10,756 bases of DNA from Lachnospiraceae bacterium UBA1066 (GCA_002316215.1 DCDB01000099.1:1-10756), one strand, 5' to 3'. Counted from the stretch's first letter, positions 1 to 6,530 are shown. Notes: generated by a model not told the origin, from the sequence alone. Numbers and translations are program-made.

Positions 1-60
1 CTGTCCCTGAAGATGCGAAGTACCGCGTTACCCCGGTATCGTGGGGTCTGTCCCCACGGT
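1..60. repeat. REP-like palindromic sequence overlapping the RACE stop codon
   Basis: A 7-bp perfect inverted repeat (cgtgggg at 40-46, ccccacg at 52-58, loop tctgt) is followed on the minus strand by a second dyad, taccg (21-25) and cggta (34-38), which contains the RACE stop codon (28-30). The word ctgtccc occurs at 1-7 and again at 49-55. Stem-loops of this ggggacagacccc type resemble dispersed REP/REPIN-like repeats of bacterial genomes; that is from memory, since only one copy is visible. It may also stabilise the 3' end of the transcript. There is no U-tract, so a classical terminator is not supported. Confidence 0.45.
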
Positions 61-1974
61 TGTGTGCGGAATGAAGCACTCGCCTGTGAAGCAATCCATA
101 TAGCAGGGAATGGTTGAAAGATCGAGGTAGGTCATCCCATGCGCAAGCTCATATATTTTCCGGCGGGCATCATCCGAAACCGCTGCGGCGTAAGCTCCTG
201 CAAGAGAAGCATTTCCCAGAAAATGAAGATGCTCTTCAGAAATATCGGGAAGCATGCCGATAGCTGTCGCGTTCTTCATATTGATGGCGGAACCTACGCC
301 TCCGGCGACATAGATATCCCCGATGGCCGAAACATCCATTTCAAGAGAAGAAAGCATAACGGAGATACCCGCAAAAATCGCGCCTTTGGCACGGATAATA
401 TTGTCGAGGTCTGTTTCTGTTATGTAAACTTCATCTGTCAGGCAATAGCGTCTGACACCGAATTCATCTTTCCGGATATGCGCATTTTCGACACAGAAGC
501 GTCCCTTTGGCGTAATGATTTTATTCTTAAATAATTCGGCCGTGAGGTCGATAATACCGGAACCGCAGATTCCCTTCGGACTGCAAAATTCCGCATTTCT
601 GGAGTTATAGTCCGCGCTGTGCGCTGTTCCTACTGCAGTGTGCTCCGAACATGAGGCAGCATGACCGGTATCCACGGCATCGTTCACAGCTCCCAGGACA
701 GTAAATGACGGTTCGTAAGTGACAGGATCAATACGCACGCTGTCGATAGCTCCGTCCATGGCGCGCATACCGCAGGCGGTGTCGCCGCCCTCGAAGGCGG
801 GCCCGGCCGAACAGGCGCAGCAGAGCATGAATTCGGAGTTTCCAAAGACAATTTCGCCGTTCGTTCCAAGATCGACAAAAAGCCCCATGGATTCATTTTT
901 CCAAAGATCGGACGCAAAAACCCCGGCGGTGATATCTCCTCCGACGTAGCTGCCGACATTCGGCATGAGAAGAAGCTCAGCTTCCGGTCGCGTGTTCCAA
1001 CCGGCAGCTTCCTGAAGGACGTTGTCTGACGGAAAACTGCCTCTGGGCTCCTGCTCGTCCGACACGGAGTTTTCCTCTGAGCTCAAATTGTAAATCCCGG
1101 AATCACCCTGAAAGTTCGGTCCGTTCAGCACGGAGTTTTCTTCTGAGCTCAAATTGTCAATCCCGGAATCACCCTGAAAGTTCGGTCCGTTCAGCACAGA
1201 GTTTTCCTCTGAGCTCAAATTGTCAAATGCAGAATCACCCTTAAGGTTCAGTCTGTCCGATACAGAGTCTCCCTTCAGATTCAGCTGATCCGGCGGAGCG
1301 CTGCCGTCCGGATTCAAAAGGTCGCTCATATGAAGATCATGGAATTCCAGAGGATCAGGTTCATTTTTGCGGATGCAGGCGGCGTCCCTGCCGAGAAGGA
1401 GGTACTCCATCGTCGTATTTCCGGCTATGGCGACGCGCCGGATACTGGTCGCTTCTTTCGGAAGGATCCGGGAAATGCTTTCCATCGCAGCGGCATTTAA
1501 GCGGGCCGCCCCGCCCTCTTTTCCCTGTTCGATGATACGGCTGATGACATCAGCGCCAAATGCTTTCTGAAGATTCTCTCCGGAAGCCTCGGCGATTATG
1601 CGCCCGTTCCGAAGGCTGAAAATAAGAAGCGCGACCGTAGTTGTCCCAAGATCGACAGCAAGGCCCCGCCCCTCGCCGTAAGCATTTGAGATACGGAGGC
1701 TGTAGCGCATTTTATTTAAAAGGCTGCCGCCTGCAAGAACGCGGACACCTTCGAGGCGCGGAAGCTCGACCGTCATGCCGTCTTTTGCTTCCGTCGCACA
1801 GGCCAGGCGCTCCGTCCCGTCCACCGTGATACGGCATTTGTGGCAGGAACCGTTGCCTCCGCAGGGCGCATCAAGTGCATATCCGTTATTCTTTAAAATG
1901 CGCAGAAGGTTCTGATGCTCTTCCGCCTCCAGTATCGATTCTTTGCCGTAAGCATCTATAATCCTGAGTTTCAT
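28..1974 (-). CDS. Reductive activator of corrinoid proteins (RACE/AcsV-like, 2Fe-2S plus ASKHA/DUF4445)
   Basis: This protein uses ATP to drive one-electron reduction of inactive Co(II) corrinoid back to Co(I) on a corrinoid protein; beside acsC/acsD/acsE the likely client is the corrinoid iron-sulfur protein (role of AcsV), but O-demethylase activators share the architecture. Seen: a plant-type 2Fe-2S domain with C38, C44, C47 and C59 (CX5CX2CX11C), a linker, then an ASKHA-like fold with phosphate-binding motifs VDLGTTT (107-113), AIAGNTT (182-188), VDLGTNGE (367-374), GICGSG (468-473) and VAGGVG (556-561). The conserved FIPHT stands near the C-terminus. Two insertions stand out: nine 11-residue repeats at 220-318, and about 30 extra residues at 430-466. 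The start is supported by GGAG five bases upstream. It lies 184 bases after acsE. The last residues are encoded in a palindromic sequence. Function of the family is established; client identity is inferred. Confidence 0.9.
   Translation of the reverse strand: MKLRIIDAYGKESILEAEEHQNLLRILKNNGYALDAPCGGNGSCHKCRITVDGTERLACATEAKDGMTVELPRLEGVRVLAGGSLLNKMRYSLRISNAYGEGRGLAVDLGTTTVALLIFSLRNGRIIAEASGENLQKAFGADVISRIIEQGKEGGAARLNAAAMESISRILPKEATSIRRVAIAGNTTMEYLLLGRDAACIRKNEPDPLEFHDLHMSDLLNPDGSAPPDQLNLKGDSVSDRLNLKGDSAFDNLSSEENSVLNGPNFQGDSGIDNLSSEENSVLNGPNFQGDSGIYNLSSEENSVSDEQEPRGSFPSDNVLQEAAGWNTRPEAELLLMPNVGSYVGGDITAGVFASDLWKNESMGLFVDLGTNGEIVFGNSEFMLCCACSAGPAFEGGDTACGMRAMDGAIDSVRIDPVTYEPSFTVLGAVNDAVDTGHAASCSEHTAVGTAHSADYNSRNAEFCSPKGICGSGIIDLTAELFKNKIITPKGRFCVENAHIRKDEFGVRRYCLTDEVYITETDLDNIIRAKGAIFAGISVMLSSLEMDVSAIGDIYVAGGVGSAINMKNATAIGMLPDISEEHLHFLGNASLAGAYAAAVSDDARRKIYELAHGMTYLDLSTIPCYMDCFTGECFIPHTTVGTDPTIPG
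1021..1317 (-). repeat. 33-bp/66-bp in-frame repeat array within the RACE gene
   Basis: The stretch encodes nine consecutive 11-residue units (residues 220-318), for example LNLKGDSVSDR, LNLKGDSAFDN, LSSEENSVLNG and PNFQGDSGIDN. The last two alternate and form a higher-order 22-residue unit; at DNA level the 66-bp copies begin at 1081, 1147 and 1213 on the plus strand (gctcaaattg) and the first two are nearly identical. The outermost units are degenerate (LNPDGSAPPDQ, QEPRGSFPSDN). The array is polar, rich in Gly, Asp, Ser and Asn, and falls between the two ASKHA halves, so it is probably a disordered surface loop. Confidence 0.9.
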
Positions 1975-2072
1975 AACATCTCCGTCTTAATTACATCGTA
2001 TCCAACGCTGCTTTTCTCAGCATCCGCCTTGTTGAAACCCGCCAACTGGAAGATTCACATATATTTTTTTGC

Positions 2073-2101
2073 ATTGTATCTATCGCATAGGACTCTGTCT
2101 T
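2073..2101 (-). promoter_or_regulatory. Possible sigma-A promoter upstream of the RACE gene
   Basis: On the minus strand AAGACA (2096-2101) and TACAAT (2073-2078) are separated by 17 bases, giving 4/6 and 5/6 matches to consensus. It lies in the 184-base gap between acsE and the RACE gene, about 100 bases before the RACE start. The gap holds no convincing small gene and no clear hairpin. Weak prediction; read-through from acsE is equally possible. Confidence 0.3.
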
Positions 2102-2158
2102 TATTTTATCAGCTCTATCCTCAGGCGGCAGCTTGCTTCTTCCTCATGGGAACGCAAA

Positions 2159-2944
2159 TCAGATTTCGAGATAGGAGTCCGCGTAGAGGGTATTGCCGAG
2201 GAAAATATCAGCGGTCTTGATGGCCTGCATGACGCGTTCGTCGCAGGGGTTGCAGATGGCGGAGCTTAAGCCGCAGGCCATGGCCATGGAAATGAGCGTC
2301 GCATCCATGACCGGCCGCACACTCTTAGGCGCACCGTTGGAATTGTTGGAAATGCCGCCCGTGGAGTTTAAGCCCATATCTTTAAAAAGCTTCAGGGCTT
2401 CAAGGATTTCCGTGTATTTTTCCTGCATTCCCTTGACAACGACAAAGGATGGATCGAACCAGATATCATTTTCACTCATACCGAGTGTAAGTCCGCGCTC
2501 GAGCATGGTCTGGCAATAGGCCATGCGCTCATCATTGTCGGCGGCGATGCTGCCGGCAGCGCACAGGGCGATGACAATGGCGTCATTTGCAGCAGCAAGG
2601 TCGATGTTGCCGATACGGTCGCCTGCGTCAGCAGAGTTAATGACCGGTTTGCCCTTCTTGCGGCTGTAGACGGATAATCCGGCTTCGATTGCCTTTGTAT
2701 TTGCCGTATCGAGGGCGAGCGGAATGTCATCGCAGGCTCCCTGGATTGTCGTGACTGCCCATTTCATAAGGTCTTCTGCATCTTCTCCGCCCGGTCCGAT
2801 ATTGACGTCCAGGTAATCGGCTCCGGCTTCAATCTGCGCTTTTGCACGCGCAAGGACCGGCTCCGGATTGCGCTCGGCAAGCGCCTTTTTAATACTGGGT
2901 GAAATGCAATGGATTCTTTCTCCTACAACGATAAATTTTGCCAT
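2159..2944 (-). CDS. acsE: Methyltetrahydrofolate:corrinoid/iron-sulfur protein methyltransferase (MeTr)
   Basis: AcsE transfers the N5-methyl group of methyl-THF to Co(I) of the corrinoid iron-sulfur protein, the step between folate- and cobamide-bound methyl groups in the Wood-Ljungdahl pathway; it is a cytosolic TIM-barrel of the pterin-binding family. Its 261 residues are the usual family size. By alignment from memory to the Moorella enzyme, the pterin-site residues are kept: D79 (in ALDTANTKAIEAGL), N103 (PVINS), D164 (WFDPS) and N200 (GGISN). The N-terminal VGERIH and the MAMACGLSSAI...CDE region are also typical. GAGGAG lies five bases before the ATG. It follows the DUF3307 gene by 76 bases and precedes the RACE gene. 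No truncation seen. The main alternative is a related methyl-THF methyltransferase of an O-demethylase system, less likely beside acsD/acsC. Confidence 0.92.
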   Translation of the reverse strand: MAKFIVVGERIHCISPSIKKALAERNPEPVLARAKAQIEAGADYLDVNIGPGGEDAEDLMKWAVTTIQGACDDIPLALDTANTKAIEAGLSVYSRKKGKPVINSADAGDRIGNIDLAAANDAIVIALCAAGSIAADNDERMAYCQTMLERGLTLGMSENDIWFDPSFVVVKGMQEKYTEILEALKLFKDMGLNSTGGISNNSNGAPKSVRPVMDATLISMAMACGLSSAICNPCDERVMQAIKTADIFLGNTLYADSYLEI

Positions 2945-3020
2945 TTTTTCTCCTCGCTTTTATATAACTAAAATGAATTTTTCTTTGTCTTTTATCAACA
3001 AATCCGCTCTGTGCGGGCTG

Positions 3021-3797
3021 TCAGAATATCAGGAAATAGACGGCGGTTGCAAAAAGCATACTGCTCAGCGTCCCGATAAGATAGTATTCCGCAAAGGTCT
3101 GCTCCTTAGACAGACGGTCGTATCTTGCCAGTGTCTTAGCCGTCAGCACAAGCCCGATGGCGAGATATTGAGCGAACAATAGGAAAATGAGTATAAAGAG
3201 CCTCTCGATGATGCCGATGTACGCTCCCGCCCCGCCGAGCCCCATGTCGTCTTTTCCGTTAAGCTGACTTTCAATCGGCCTGAAAAATTTGAATATTTTC
3301 CGCGTAACGATACTTGCCGGCTCAATGACCAGAAGTATAGAAACCGTCCATTTTACAAGGTCATCCTGTGCAACCCCAAGGATGCTGCAGAAGGTTAATG
3401 CAAAACCGGACGGTACAGCATTGATTCCGTTAAGAGCCAGAAGGTATGCCGCAGCTGCAAGAAAACCCAAATGGACAAGCTGGTCGATCACGAACATTTT
3501 CGCTTCCCGCATACTTTGCGGATTTCTGCTTTTTTCGGACTCCGTCTGTTTCGAAGCAAGCTTACTTTTTATAAAGTCAACGCCAAAATGGCTGAAGCCC
3601 AGAAGGACGGACGCGCAAAGAAACGGTAAACTGAAAAACGGGAGAATGACGAGAACGCAGGAAAGAAGATAGAGCGCGCCGTGGAGAATGAGGACTTTTA
3701 TTTCCTTCATTTTGCGTTCGGCCATGCGGCTTGTCTGGAAGTAGAAGTCCCCCAGAATATGTCCCAGAAGAAACAGCAGTATAAGATTTTTAAACAT
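3021..3797 (-). CDS. DUF3307 family polytopic membrane protein
   Basis: Function unknown. The 258-residue protein has about five to seven hydrophobic segments (roughly 3-18, 35-52, 55-72, 105-128, 132-160, 192-220, 238-258) and no cleavable signal peptide, so it should sit in the cytoplasmic membrane. Charged residues near or within membrane segments form a pattern I associate with DUF3307: HxxGDFxxQ (H13, G16, D17, Q21), H39, SHxxxDxxK (H70, D74, K77), DQxxH (D105, Q106, H109), and later IGIIER (194-199) and LIGTLSS (240-246). Such intramembrane His/Asp sets can bind metal, but no activity is established. It starts 26 bases after satD and is almost certainly co-transcribed with it; from memory, satD and DUF3307 genes are often neighbours elsewhere, suggesting a functional pair. 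AAGGAG lies about 12 bases before ATG, a rather long spacing. Confidence 0.82.
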   Translation of the reverse strand: MFKNLILLFLLGHILGDFYFQTSRMAERKMKEIKVLILHGALYLLSCVLVILPFFSLPFLCASVLLGFSHFGVDFIKSKLASKQTESEKSRNPQSMREAKMFVIDQLVHLGFLAAAAYLLALNGINAVPSGFALTFCSILGVAQDDLVKWTVSILLVIEPASIVTRKIFKFFRPIESQLNGKDDMGLGGAGAYIGIIERLFILIFLLFAQYLAIGLVLTAKTLARYDRLSKEQTFAEYYLIGTLSSMLFATAVYFLIF

Positions 3798-3823
3798 TCA
3801 GCCCCGTTTCTCCTTTCTGTCCT

Positions 3824-4843
3824 CTATGTCCGCTCTGTGTGCTCAGTATGCTCTGTATACTCTGTGCGCTCTTCGTGCTCTTTATGCTCTGAATGCTCTT
3901 CGTGCTCTGAATGCTCTTCGTGCTCTTTATGCTCTGAATGCTCTTCGTGCTCTGTATGCTCTGCGTGCTCTGTATGCTCTGTGTGCTCTTCCCGCCCGGC
4001 TCCGGACCCGGGTGTTACAATTTCTGCAGTTTCAAGCCTGTTTTCAGCATGCAGGCCGGATTCCGCCGTGCCCTCAGAATTCCGCCTTTCCTGCCCAACG
4101 GCGGCAAGCGCCGCACAAACCGTGTCAAAGGCATGGGCGTAGGCATAGTAACTGGAGTTCCTGAGGCTCTGCTGAACGGCCGGCTGGGAAATGCCGAGGA
4201 GCGCCGCTGCCTCCGCCTGGTTCTTTGCCCGGCCCAGACGGAAAATGTCAATAATTTCGCGTCCACGCGTCGTCCAGCTTTTCTCCAGCAGACTCATCAG
4301 CGCAAGATTTTCATTCAGCAGAAGCTCCGCAATATCCGCGTTCCCTGCCGCGGAACTTTCTGCGCTCTGACGCGTCGTACTGCCGTATGCCGCATCCCAG
4401 GGCACATATCTTCCGGCCGCTGTAAAGCGCACACAGATATCGCCGGCATAGGTGCTGTTCTGAGTTTCCTTCCTGTGAATCCCGTCAATAGCCTCTCTCG
4501 CAAGATGAAAGGCCGGACCGTCGGCTTCTATAGGGCTTTCAGGCGAAAGCTCTGTCGAAATTGTACCGGCTCCGACTCCGAAGCGGAAACGGATCGGATA
4601 CATTTCCGCCTTTACAGCCGAAATGATCTCAAATACCGACCTGCCGGCGCTGCCCTGAAGCACGCCCTGAAACTCATCCCCGAGAGAAATCGTAAATTTT
4701 GAGGCAATCTGCTTCTCAAAATCACGATTGACGCAGGTTAGGACATTTTTAAACTTCTTCTGTATTTCTTTCCGGTCAGAAATATCCCTGGAATTCCGGA
4801 TATCACCCACAACAACAAAATAGAAAAAGGATTTATTTTGCAT
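3824..4843 (-). CDS. satD: SatD family protein: cyclase-like N-domain, helix-turn-helix, His/Glu-rich repeat tail
   Basis: Role unknown; named after the streptococcal sat (secretion and acid tolerance) operon. The N-terminal part (about 5-125) has a hydrophobic strand ending in VVGDI (D14), then ISLGDEFQGVL (D56), FRFGVGAGTIST (87-97) and DGPAFHLAREAI (108-119), an order resembling class III nucleotidyl cyclases with two metal-binding Asp. The second half holds a helix-turn-helix (about 206-230, QAEAAALLGISQPAVQQSL). Residues 285-338 are 18 tripeptides of mostly xEH with 15 His. I chose ATG 4843, not 4858: GGAGGG (4851-4856) sits seven bases before 4843, whereas the upstream ATG overlaps this site and the predicted transcription start. 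The start yields 339 residues. satD heads a pair with DUF3307 and has its own strong promoter inside the acs cluster. The family call is firm, the cyclase similarity is inferred, and activity is unknown. Confidence 0.85.
   Translation of the reverse strand: MQNKSFFYFVVVGDIRNSRDISDRKEIQKKFKNVLTCVNRDFEKQIASKFTISLGDEFQGVLQGSAGRSVFEIISAVKAEMYPIRFRFGVGAGTISTELSPESPIEADGPAFHLAREAIDGIHRKETQNSTYAGDICVRFTAAGRYVPWDAAYGSTTRQSAESSAAGNADIAELLLNENLALMSLLEKSWTTRGREIIDIFRLGRAKNQAEAAALLGISQPAVQQSLRNSSYYAYAHAFDTVCAALAAVGQERRNSEGTAESGLHAENRLETAEIVTPGSGAGREEHTEHTEHAEHTEHEEHSEHKEHEEHSEHEEHSEHKEHEERTEYTEHTEHTERT
3832..3993 (-). repeat. 9-bp tandem array (18 units) encoding the SatD His/Glu tail
   Basis: On the plus strand the unit is gctctnnnt-like (gctctgaat, gctcttcgt, gctctttat, gctctgtat), repeated 18 times without interruption. 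On the minus strand each unit encodes three residues, usually T/S/K/E/A-E-H; three units read R, Y and R in place of H by single-base change. Because the period is a multiple of three, copy-number change by slippage would keep satD in frame. It also keeps several shadow frames open. Confidence 0.95.
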
Positions 4844-4850
4844 AATGGGA

Positions 4851-4856
4851 CCCTCC
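4851..4856 (-). promoter_or_regulatory. Ribosome binding site deciding the satD start
   Basis: Minus-strand GGAGGG ends seven bases before ATG 4843. The upstream in-frame ATG at 4858 overlaps this site and has none of its own, so it is unlikely to be used. Confidence 0.8.
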
Positions 4857-4864
4857 ATGAGGAT

Positions 4865-4893
4865 ATTATAAACTTTTCCAGAAGCAGTTTCAA
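4865..4893 (-). promoter_or_regulatory. Near-consensus sigma-A promoter for satD-DUF3307
   Basis: On the minus strand TTGAAA (4888-4893) and a perfect TATAAT (4865-4870) are spaced by exactly 17 bases. Transcription should start near 4858, leaving a leader of only about 15 bases that begins almost at the ribosome binding site. The surrounding 4859-4980 is A+T-rich, unlike the flanking coding sequence. This is the strongest promoter visible in the window and implies satD is expressed independently of acsC. Confidence 0.75.
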
Positions 4894-4995
4894 CGTTTAT
4901 CAGCCATTTTACTTATATTTATAAATAATAAGCATTTAAGATTATATGTTGAAAATATAAGAAGTTAGATACATCCACTGCTTTTATGTAAGGGC

Positions 4996-5019
4996 AAAAG
5001 CCGGACTTCCGCCGCCGGC
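4996..5019 (-). terminator. Weak terminator-like hairpin after acsC
   Basis: On the minus strand GCCGG (5015-5019) and CCGGC (5000-5004) can pair across a ten-base loop and are followed by TTTT (4996-4999). It sits in the second of two 31-bp repeats downstream of acsC and before the satD promoter. The stem is only five pairs and the T-tract is short, so partial termination at best. Confidence 0.3.
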
Positions 5020-5059
5020 AGCAGTTAAGCACCGGACTTCCGGCGCCGGCAGCAGTTAA
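5001..5059. repeat. 31-bp tandem doublet, GC-rich, downstream of acsC
   Basis: Two 28-base copies (5001-5028 and 5032-5059) with the core ccggacttcc then ccggcagcagttaa differ at one position; the period is 31 bases. The second copy contains the perfect palindrome ccggcgccgg (5040-5049). It begins 10 bases beyond the acsC stop and lies in the 226-base gap before satD; the rest of the gap is A+T-rich promoter region. Confidence 0.85.
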
Positions 5060-5069
5060 TCAGCCGCGC

Positions 5070-6530
5070 TTAAAGGCTTTTTAGGAACGGCACGATCCCG
5101 ACGGCCTCATTTGAGGAGGACAGGATCTCCCACTCCGGCAGCTTACGCATGAGTTCGCCTTTAAGTGAAGTGACTTTTCCCGGGATCGCAAGCCTGCGGC
5201 ATTTAATCTTCGGGGCGACTTCGTTTTTGACAAATGAAGCGATGGAGTCTGCGGAAAGTTTGCCTGAGGCCCAGGCTGTCAGGACAGACTGGCCGGCCGC
5301 ATCCGTAATACAGAGATTGCATGGAACCCTGGAACGCTCGATTTCACCCGAAACTATAAAATACGTCAGCGCAAAATCGACGGTCACTACGCAGATGGAA
5401 TTCTCGTCGGCTCCGTTCAGCGGATAAATGCCAGGCTTTACGGTCATCGGCTTCTGAGGATCCGTGAAAAGGTTCTGGCGGAGACCGAAAAGCGGAAGCG
5501 CCGTTGCGTAATTCATTTTCCGAAAGGCAATGACGGAACCGTATTTTGAGGTAAAGAGAGCGCCGACCGCGGATTCAAGATAAGTATCGCCGCCCGCGAG
5601 TGCGCCTGCGTCCACAAAAGTCGGATAACCGAATGTGCGGTCTCCGTCCAAAAGAGCCGCTCGGCGGATAAGAACCGTCATCGCAAAAGCTTCGCGAAGC
5701 GAATGGGACGGGACGGAAATGATAAGATTTTTATATCCGGTTTTTTCGGTTTCTTCGATTGCAGAACGGATTTCATTAAGATTCCCGCCGGTCACCCCGA
5801 GTGTAAGATCATATTTTTTTGCTATTTCCGCCATGACGGCATAGTTTTCCCCGTCTGCGGCATTCAGAACCGGCTTCCCAGGTGCACAGATTTCCGCAGC
5901 CTCCTGAGCCGCAGCCGGATCCTTCGTGGTCAGGATAAGCACGCGTCCCGTCGCCGCAGCTTTTCTCACGAGAGACAGGTATCTGTCGCGCCGGCTGCTG
6001 ACGGCAAGAATTGCGGGATCGGAAGAGTCGGCATTCTCTCCCTTCCGTAGCGAAAGTTCAGGAACATCGGTTTCACCTGCATTGCTGCCTTCTGCATTAA
6101 TGCCGCGCAGGTTGTCTTCGCCTGCATCACGGACCTCGATCATTTCGACATACATGCGTTCGCCGATCCGCTCGTAATCGACAGCGGCGGCACTTTTGAG
6201 AATCCGGTCGACCTCAGCATCACTCATTTCCGTATCGATGGTAACGGCATAGCGGGTCTCATTTACAAAGGTTTTATCGTGGCGGAAAAGCACGGTCTCG
6301 CCTCCGAGCATAAGTTCCGCGTCCGGACTGCTGCATTTTACAGAGGCCATCGGAGGCGCCGAAGCACCGAGCAGCTTTTCGCGGGCCTCGTCGGTTAAAT
6401 GAGGGCAGCCCGAAAGCTCGGCCTTTCCCTGGGCTGCTTTCATGGAAAATGCCATGCACGTCGGGCAGCCGCAGTCCCGGCAGTTCGTTTTCGGGGTCAA
6501 TTTAAAAATCTGTATACCTGTAAGAGCCAT
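5070..6530 (-). CDS. acsC: Corrinoid iron-sulfur protein large (gamma) subunit
   Basis: AcsC carries the cobamide methyl carrier and a low-potential 4Fe-4S cluster of the corrinoid iron-sulfur protein; with AcsD it accepts methyl from AcsE and hands it on, normally to acetyl-CoA synthase. Seen: the N-terminal cluster motif C17, C20, C25, C42 (CX2CX4CX16C) in MALTGIQIFKL...NCRDCGCPTC, then LFRHDKTF (81-88), a TIM-barrel core with FGYPTF (300-305), RQNLFTDPQ (351-359), and the C-terminal cobamide domain with LTYFIVSGEIE (388-398), SVLTAW (415-420), IPGKV (449-453) and GIVPF (478-482). At 486 residues it is some 40 longer than the Moorella protein, mainly by a polar insertion at about 136-180. 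GAGGAG precedes the ATG by seven bases. It follows acsD by 82 bases and is probably co-transcribed. Confidence 0.95.
   Translation of the reverse strand: MALTGIQIFKLTPKTNCRDCGCPTCMAFSMKAAQGKAELSGCPHLTDEAREKLLGASAPPMASVKCSSPDAELMLGGETVLFRHDKTFVNETRYAVTIDTEMSDAEVDRILKSAAAVDYERIGERMYVEMIEVRDAGEDNLRGINAEGSNAGETDVPELSLRKGENADSSDPAILAVSSRRDRYLSLVRKAAATGRVLILTTKDPAAAQEAAEICAPGKPVLNAADGENYAVMAEIAKKYDLTLGVTGGNLNEIRSAIEETEKTGYKNLIISVPSHSLREAFAMTVLIRRAALLDGDRTFGYPTFVDAGALAGGDTYLESAVGALFTSKYGSVIAFRKMNYATALPLFGLRQNLFTDPQKPMTVKPGIYPLNGADENSICVVTVDFALTYFIVSGEIERSRVPCNLCITDAAGQSVLTAWASGKLSADSIASFVKNEVAPKIKCRRLAIPGKVTSLKGELMRKLPEWEILSSSNEAVGIVPFLKSL

Noticed and set aside
684..959. Minus-strand 91-codon frame inside the RACE gene
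   Set aside because: It overlaps conserved ASKHA motifs of the real frame and resembles no family.
1975..2158. Riboswitch or small gene in the acsE-RACE gap
   Set aside because: Only a nine-codon frame without support is present, and I see no cobalamin or other riboswitch core.
3681..4702. Plus-strand open frames rich in Cys/Ser or Ala/Leu repeats across the satD tail
   Set aside because: They are shadows of the 9-bp array, whose period keeps all frames in phase; there is no ribosome binding site and satD on the other strand has family motifs and a promoter.
4844..4858. ATG 4858 as the satD start
   Set aside because: It overlaps the GGAGGG site for ATG 4843 and lies at the predicted transcription start.
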